A DNA stretch of 8,578 bases from Candidatus Pacearchaeota archaeon (GTDB lineage Archaea; Nanobdellota; Nanobdellia; Pacearchaeales; GW2011-AR1): contig JACQLJ010000023.1 in assembly GCA_016234065.1 (NCBI GenBank), positions 1 through 8,578 on the forward strand, given 5' to 3'. Position 1 is the first letter of the stretch, and every line of letters begins with the position of its first letter. Shown piece after piece: positions 4,985-8,578 of this stretch. The position numbers and the translations under genes are program-made. The notes under the pieces are model-generated. The model saw only the letters and a list, made by a program, of their open reading frames with translations, was not told the DNA's origin and ran no database searches.

Positions 4985-5311
4985 TTATTCTCTAATTTCT
5001 TTTACTCTACTTGTAAGCAATAAATCATTTTGTGTTTTTGGTGGAGAAAATCTTCCTTCAGAATCCAGAAGTACAGCAACTAATTTTGAACCAACTTTGA
5101 CTTGAGAATCTATACTTCTTAATAATTCATCTCCTGTTACTAATTTTCCATTAAGATAAATTTGAGTTGCTGAAAAAGCTAATCTATGTTTATTTGGATC
5201 ATAAGAACCAACAATTGCATGAGGTAATTTTGTCTCTACATGTCTTATAACATTTCTACCATCAATTTCTTCAACCTTATACTCATTGTGTTCTGTAACA
5301 TAAGTGATCAT
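4985..5311 (-). CDS. Hypothetical small protein, 108 residues
   Basis: I do not recognise this protein. It is soluble, with no signal peptide, membrane helix or Cys residues. The N-terminal region (about 3-33) alternates charged and beta-branched residues and reads like beta strands. A short segment, QIYLNGKLVTGDELLRSI (about residues 50-67), resembles a strand-turn-helix, and residues 70-83 look like another strand. The C-terminus is polar and basic. Its ATG at 5311 is preceded, with the right spacing, by the minus-strand TATA at 5334-5341, so it is probably a real leaderless gene. Its stop is three bases from the cysS stop (convergent), and it is divergent from the RuBisCO unit across 69 bases. 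Neither neighbour gives a clear functional clue. Confidence 0.68.
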   Translation of the reverse strand: MITYVTEHNEYKVEEIDGRNVIRHVETKLPHAIVGSYDPNKHRLAFSATQIYLNGKLVTGDELLRSIDSQVKVGSKLVAVLLDSEGRFSPPKTQNDLLLTSRVKEIRE

Positions 5312-5333
5312 AAAAAGTAACTATAAAAAAACA

Positions 5334-5341
5334 TATATAAA
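5334..5341 (-). promoter_or_regulatory. TATA box for the 4985-5311 gene
   Basis: TATATAAA on the plus strand reads TTTATATA on the minus strand. It is centred near 5337, 26 bases before the ATG at 5311, which fits a leaderless transcript. Confidence 0.55.
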
Positions 5342-5350
5342 GATTATTAC

Positions 5351-5358
5351 ATTTTATA
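5351..5358 (+). promoter_or_regulatory. TATA box of the RuBisCO unit
   Basis: ATTTTATA is centred near 5355, 26 bases before the RuBisCO ATG at 5381, implying a leaderless message. It lies within a 15-base sequence that also occurs in the first codons of cysS (see findings). It is separated by only about ten bases from the divergent TATA of the 4985-5311 gene. Confidence 0.55.
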
Positions 5359-5380
5359 ACACGTTTAATAAGGCGAAAAA

Positions 5381-6676
5381 ATGAAAAAAGTTGAATGGTA
5401 TCACGATTTTATTGACTTAAAATACAAACCAAAGAATACTGATTTAAAAGTTTTGTTTTATTTTGAGCCGGCGAAAGATGAAACAAAGGACGACGCAATT
5501 GGGAGAATCGCTTCTGAGAGTTCTACAGGAACCTGGACTACATTATACAATCTTCCTGCTAGGATGAAACATATTATGGCAAAAGCGTACAAGGTTCATG
5601 GAAACCACGTTCAAATCGCTTATCCTTTGGATTTGTGGGAGTTGGGAAACGCTCCGCAGTTGTTAAGCGGAATTGCCGGAAACATTTTCGGAATGAAGGC
5701 GCTGAATAATTTAAGATTGGTTGATGCCTCATTGCCTAAGGAGTATTTGAAATCTTTTCAAGGACCTAATTTAGGAATTCATGAATTAAGAAAATATTTT
5801 AAAATATATAACAGACCTTTGACAGGAGCTGTGCCAAAACCAAAACTTGGATTCAGCGCTGAAGAGCACGCACAAATTGGTTTTGAAACATGGGCCGGAG
5901 GATTTGACTTAGTAAAGGATGACGAAAATCTCTCAAGCCAGAAATTCAATAATTTTTATAAAAGAGTTCAATTAATGTCAAAACTCAGAGACAGAGCAGA
6001 AAAAGAAACAGGCGAAATCAAGGATGCTTTGATAAATATAACAGCGGAAACAGATGAAATGAAAAAACGCGCGAGGGCATTGCATGAGCATGGATTCAAA
6101 TACGCGATGATTGATGTTGTTACTTCTGGATTTTCAGCTGTGCAAACATTAAGAGAAATTTTGGGAGATTATGGTATGGCTATTCACGCGCACAGAGCGA
6201 TGCATGCTTCTTTTGACAGGAATCAAAAACACGGAATATCAATGCAATTCCTAGCTAAGATAATGAGAATGATTGGCGTTGATGAAATTCATTCAGGGAC
6301 AGAATATGGAAAACTCGTCGGAAGCCACGAAGAAGTTCAGGCAATTACATCTGTTTTAAGAGAATCAAATGTAAAAGAGAAAGAAAAGTTTTTGCTGAAT
6401 CAGGATTGGGGTAAAATCAAAGGAGCATTTCCTGTTTCTTCTGGGGGACTGCATCCAGGACTTGTGCCTAATGAAATGAAATTGTATGGAAAGGATTTTA
6501 TGATGCTTGTTTCAGGAGGAATTCACGGACATCCTCAAGGAACTAGAGCAGGAGCAATAGCAACGATGCAGGCAATAGAATCAACAAAGAAAAAGATAAC
6601 TTTAGAGGAATATGCAAAGACACATTCCGAATTAGCAGAAGCACTGAAAAAATGGGGGAGATTGAATCCTAAATAA
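5381..6676 (+). CDS. rbcL: Form III-type ribulose-1,5-bisphosphate carboxylase (RuBisCO) large subunit
   Basis: This enzyme carboxylates ribulose 1,5-bisphosphate to two 3-phosphoglycerates. In archaea of this type it normally serves AMP/ribose salvage rather than a Calvin cycle. The 431 residues are complete. Catalytic positions (spinach numbering in brackets) are all present: Glu46 (60), Thr51-Trp52 (65-66), Asn101 (123), Lys153 in VPKPKLG (175), carbamylated Lys179 with Asp181 and Glu182 in KDDE (201, 203, 204), His271-Arg272 (294-295), His304 (327), loop-6 Lys311 (334), Ser354-Gly-Gly (379-381) and Gly379-Gly380 (403-404). VPKPK, KDDENL and the C-terminal EYAKTHSELAEALKKWG match form III enzymes. 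Loop 6 (HSGTEYGKLVG) is shorter than in Thermococcus and closer to form I/III-like enzymes, so the subclade is uncertain. No small subunit, AMP phosphorylase or ribose-1,5-bisphosphate isomerase lies in the window. It is the first gene of a three-gene unit. Confidence 0.95.
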   Translation: MKKVEWYHDFIDLKYKPKNTDLKVLFYFEPAKDETKDDAIGRIASESSTGTWTTLYNLPARMKHIMAKAYKVHGNHVQIAYPLDLWELGNAPQLLSGIAGNIFGMKALNNLRLVDASLPKEYLKSFQGPNLGIHELRKYFKIYNRPLTGAVPKPKLGFSAEEHAQIGFETWAGGFDLVKDDENLSSQKFNNFYKRVQLMSKLRDRAEKETGEIKDALINITAETDEMKKRARALHEHGFKYAMIDVVTSGFSAVQTLREILGDYGMAIHAHRAMHASFDRNQKHGISMQFLAKIMRMIGVDEIHSGTEYGKLVGSHEEVQAITSVLRESNVKEKEKFLLNQDWGKIKGAFPVSSGGLHPGLVPNEMKLYGKDFMMLVSGGIHGHPQGTRAGAIATMQAIESTKKKITLEEYAKTHSELAEALKKWGRLNPK

Positions 6677-6683
6677 GTTTAAA

Positions 6684-6869
6684 ATGGTTAGGGCAGAATT
6701 TTTTGATGTTTTTGGTTTTATAGGATTTTTGATTTTATTATTTATAGGGATATCAATTGTAGATATAGTCAAAATAGAAGGGTTAATTATAATCATTATC
6801 AGTTCAGTTGGTTTAATCGTAGATGGTTATATTGTGGTGACTAAATTTATATTAAAAAACAGAAAATGA
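6684..6869 (+). CDS. Small two-helix membrane protein, 61 residues
   Basis: Two hydrophobic helices span about residues 10-28 and 33-55, with a short charged turn (KIEG, 30-33) between them and a basic tail (KFILKNRK). No family is recognised. The ATG is seven bases after the RuBisCO stop, and the gene's last four bases (ATGA) overlap the start of the Nudix gene, so translational coupling within one operon is likely. Short hydrophobic frames can arise by chance in AT-rich DNA. The tight packing on both sides and the absence of an alternative start for the next gene favour a real gene, but independent support is lacking. It may tether or simply accompany its neighbours. Confidence 0.6.
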   Translation: MVRAEFFDVFGFIGFLILLFIGISIVDIVKIEGLIIIIISSVGLIVDGYIVVTKFILKNRK

Positions 6870-7303
6870 AATTCAGGAAGGCAGTTTTCATTGTTGTTTT
6901 TGCAAAAACAAATCAAGGAATAAGGTATCTTTTGTTGAAAAGAAAACTTCATTGGACTGGATGGGAATTTCCAAAAGGTGGAATTGAGGAAAATGAATCT
7001 AAAAGGTCTGCAGTTGAAAGAGAGTTGTTTGAGGAAACAGGAAAAAAAGCATTAAGGATAAAACAATTTGGATTTCATGGAAGTTATAGATACAGAAGAA
7101 AATTCCCAGAGAGGCCGGGATTTTTTGGACAATTCTTTTCTTTGTTTGCGGCTGAAATTGAAAACGCAGATGTAAAAATTGACACTCACGAGCATTCTAC
7201 TTACGAATGGCTTTCATTTAATGAGGCAATTAAGAAATTAAGATTTCCTAATCAGAAAAAGTCACTGAAAATTGTTAATAATTGGCTAAGCAGCAGAAAT
7301 TAG
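6866..7303 (+). CDS. Nudix hydrolase
   Basis: Nudix enzymes hydrolyse nucleoside diphosphates linked to another group (X), such as dinucleoside polyphosphates, ADP-ribose or NTPs, using Mg2+. The 145 residues contain a full Nudix box, G-x5-E-x7-RE-L-x-EE-x-G, from Gly38 to Gly59: Glu44, Arg52-Glu53, Glu56-Glu57. The position after the final Gly is Lys60 rather than the usual hydrophobic residue. The preceding WEFPKGG and the small size resemble the Ap4A-hydrolase (bis(5'-nucleosyl)-tetraphosphatase) type, but substrate cannot be told from sequence. The ATG overlaps the stop of the preceding small gene (ATGA). Its place behind RuBisCO allows the inference that it releases AMP or ribose phosphates for the same salvage route. 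It ends 42 bases from the convergent nspC. Confidence 0.92.
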   Translation: MKFRKAVFIVVFAKTNQGIRYLLLKRKLHWTGWEFPKGGIEENESKRSAVERELFEETGKKALRIKQFGFHGSYRYRRKFPERPGFFGQFFSLFAAEIENADVKIDTHEHSTYEWLSFNEAIKKLRFPNQKKSLKIVNNWLSSRN

Positions 7304-7345
7304 TCAGAAAATGAAAGTGAGGAATATTAAATTATTATTTTAATC

Positions 7346-8548
7346 TTAACCTAACCTGTTTTTATAATCATCGTAACCAAATTCTTTAACAACTTTTATC
7401 GAGCCATCAGAATCCATAAGTGCGATTGAAGGAAGAGGAACTCCGCAAAAATTTGATGTCTTAACCATGGTGTAATGAGCTGCATCTGTAAAAATTAATT
7501 TGTCACCTGGCTTTAATCTATTTGGGAAAGAATACTCTGTGAAAACATCTCCTGCAGCACAACTTATTCCGGCAATAATATAATTATTTTTACCTCTGAA
7601 TTTTTTTCTGTCCTCTTCGTTTTTAATTGGCTCTGCCCCTAAAATTTGCTGCACATACGGCTGTGGCTCATGCCTTGTAATAAGAACGTCTGGAAAATGA
7701 GATTCAACAGATGTATCTAAAATCGCAATATTCTTTCCGTTATTAGTTATGTCCAAAACAGACGCAACTAAAACTCCGGCATTCAAAACAACTGCTTCTC
7801 CCGGTTCAAGATAAACATCTCTTATATTTTGATATTTTTTTCTAAAATTCTTTACCAGCCCAATTAACTTTTTAACATCATATCCTTCTTTTGTAATATG
7901 ATGTCCCCCTCCAAAATTCACCCATTGCATTTGTCTTATTTGCGAATCAAACTTTTCTTCAAAAGCATTCAAAACTAATTCTAACTCATCTGCACCCTGT
8001 TCACATAAAGCATGAAAATGCAATCCTGTAATTCCTTCTAAACTTTTTGCGCGAAGGTTAGTTGATGTGACTCCTAATCTTGAATTCTCTGTGCATGGGT
8101 CATAAGAACTGAATAATACTCCTGCAACTGATTTCTCAGAATTTACCCTTAGTCCTACTTTTATCCCTCTTTTTAATTTTATAAAAGGCATGAACCTTTC
8201 AAATTGAGACATGGAATTAAAAATTATGTGATCTGAATAATCTAGAATTTCATCAAATTCTTTTTCTTTAAATGCAGGAGAGTAAGTGTGCACTTCTTTT
8301 CCAAATTCCTCTCTTCCAATTCTTGCCTCATATAAACTTCCCGCGCAAACTCCATTTAAGGTTTTTCTTATTAAAGGAAAAGTCGTGTGCATTGCATAGG
8401 CCTTCAACGCTAGTAATATTTTACAATCAGCTTCTTTTTGGACAGAATTCAGAATTCTTAAGTTATGTTCTATAGTTTCTTCATCAATGACAAAACATGG
8501 TGTTTTTATGTTTCTTGCGTCAACGTCTGGAAATTTTCTTTTAAGCAT
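7346..8548 (-). CDS. nspC: Carboxynorspermidine/carboxyspermidine decarboxylase
   Basis: This PLP enzyme of the alanine-racemase-fold (fold III) decarboxylases converts carboxynorspermidine or carboxyspermidine to norspermidine or spermidine, the last step of the aspartate-semialdehyde polyamine route. The 400 residues match the family. In order: TPCFVIDEETIEHNL at 16-30; PLP-binding Lys49 in LALKAY; SRLGVT at 156-161; HFHALCEQ at 177-184; NFGGGHHIT at 211-219; EPGEAV at 248-253; the active-site Cys330 in SCAAGD; and DAAHYTMVKTSNFCG at 355-369. A related substrate, carboxyaminopropylagmatine, is possible. The ATG at 8548 has a TATA box (TTTAAAAG, minus strand) 26 bases upstream. The partner dehydrogenase is not in the window. 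It converges on the RuBisCO/Nudix unit. Confidence 0.94.
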   Translation of the reverse strand: MLKRKFPDVDARNIKTPCFVIDEETIEHNLRILNSVQKEADCKILLALKAYAMHTTFPLIRKTLNGVCAGSLYEARIGREEFGKEVHTYSPAFKEKEFDEILDYSDHIIFNSMSQFERFMPFIKLKRGIKVGLRVNSEKSVAGVLFSSYDPCTENSRLGVTSTNLRAKSLEGITGLHFHALCEQGADELELVLNAFEEKFDSQIRQMQWVNFGGGHHITKEGYDVKKLIGLVKNFRKKYQNIRDVYLEPGEAVVLNAGVLVASVLDITNNGKNIAILDTSVESHFPDVLITRHEPQPYVQQILGAEPIKNEEDRKKFRGKNNYIIAGISCAAGDVFTEYSFPNRLKPGDKLIFTDAAHYTMVKTSNFCGVPLPSIALMDSDGSIKVVKEFGYDDYKNRLG

Positions 8549-8570
8549 GATTATTAATATTAAAGAAAAT

Positions 8571-8578
8571 CTTTTAAA
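8571..8578 (-). promoter_or_regulatory. TATA box of nspC
   Basis: CTTTTAAA on the plus strand reads TTTAAAAG on the minus strand. It is centred near 8574, about 26 bases before the ATG at 8548, and lies at the window edge. It suggests that nspC has its own promoter and a leaderless message. Confidence 0.5.

Noticed and set aside
1..8578. CRISPR array, insertion sequence, phage or defence system
   Set aside because: I saw no regularly spaced direct repeats, transposase or integrase motifs, or known defence proteins on either strand.

Overview
This window looks like a chromosomal segment of an archaeon, most likely a small-genome DPANN lineage (Woesearchaeota/Pacearchaeota-like). The lineage is inferred, not proven. 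The evidence is an AT-rich background, an archaeal-type RNase P RNA, a tRNA without an encoded CCA end, a form III-type RuBisCO, a UppP of archaeal type, a pilin-like secreted protein, and TATA boxes centred about 26 bases before most start codons with no Shine-Dalgarno sequence. The TATA spacing implies mainly leaderless mRNAs. Genes are densely packed on both strands, with very short convergent gaps and one convergent overlap.

Left part (1-1850). A 5' fragment of a TspO/MBR-family gene runs off the left edge on the minus strand. It is divergent from a four-helix membrane protein whose apparent ATG is separated from the reading frame by one extra C in a C5 run. Next is the RNase P RNA gene (about 638-969), whose last paired helix overlaps the stop codon of a convergent gene of unknown function. 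A tRNA-Phe(GAA) gene follows, then about 190 bases without a gene containing a locally GC-richer patch of short inverted repeats.

Middle part (1851-4981). uppP (polyprenyl-diphosphate phosphatase) lies on the minus strand. Divergent from it is a two-gene unit of a small three-helix membrane protein (DUF4190-like) and a single-anchor, pilin-like surface protein. The surface protein is clearly GC-richer than its neighbours. cysS (cysteinyl-tRNA synthetase) follows, with an Asp in place of one canonical zinc-binding Cys.

Right part (4985-8578). A small orphan gene converges on cysS with a 3-base gap. Divergent from it is a tight three-gene unit: form III RuBisCO, a 61-residue two-helix membrane protein, and a Nudix hydrolase whose ATG overlaps the previous stop. 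An NspC-type carboxy(nor)spermidine decarboxylase converges on this unit.

Functional themes are RNA processing and translation (rnpB, tRNA-Phe, cysS), envelope (uppP, pilin-like protein, small membrane proteins), nucleotide or ribose salvage (form III RuBisCO, perhaps with the Nudix enzyme), and polyamine synthesis (nspC). I see no CRISPR array, insertion sequence, phage gene or obvious defence system. Most of the window is ordinary chromosomal content. The points most worth a second look are the frameshift-like start at 216-247, the rnpB overlap, the CysRS zinc-site change, the RuBisCO gene neighbourhood, and a cysS-like 5' sequence repeated just upstream of RuBisCO.
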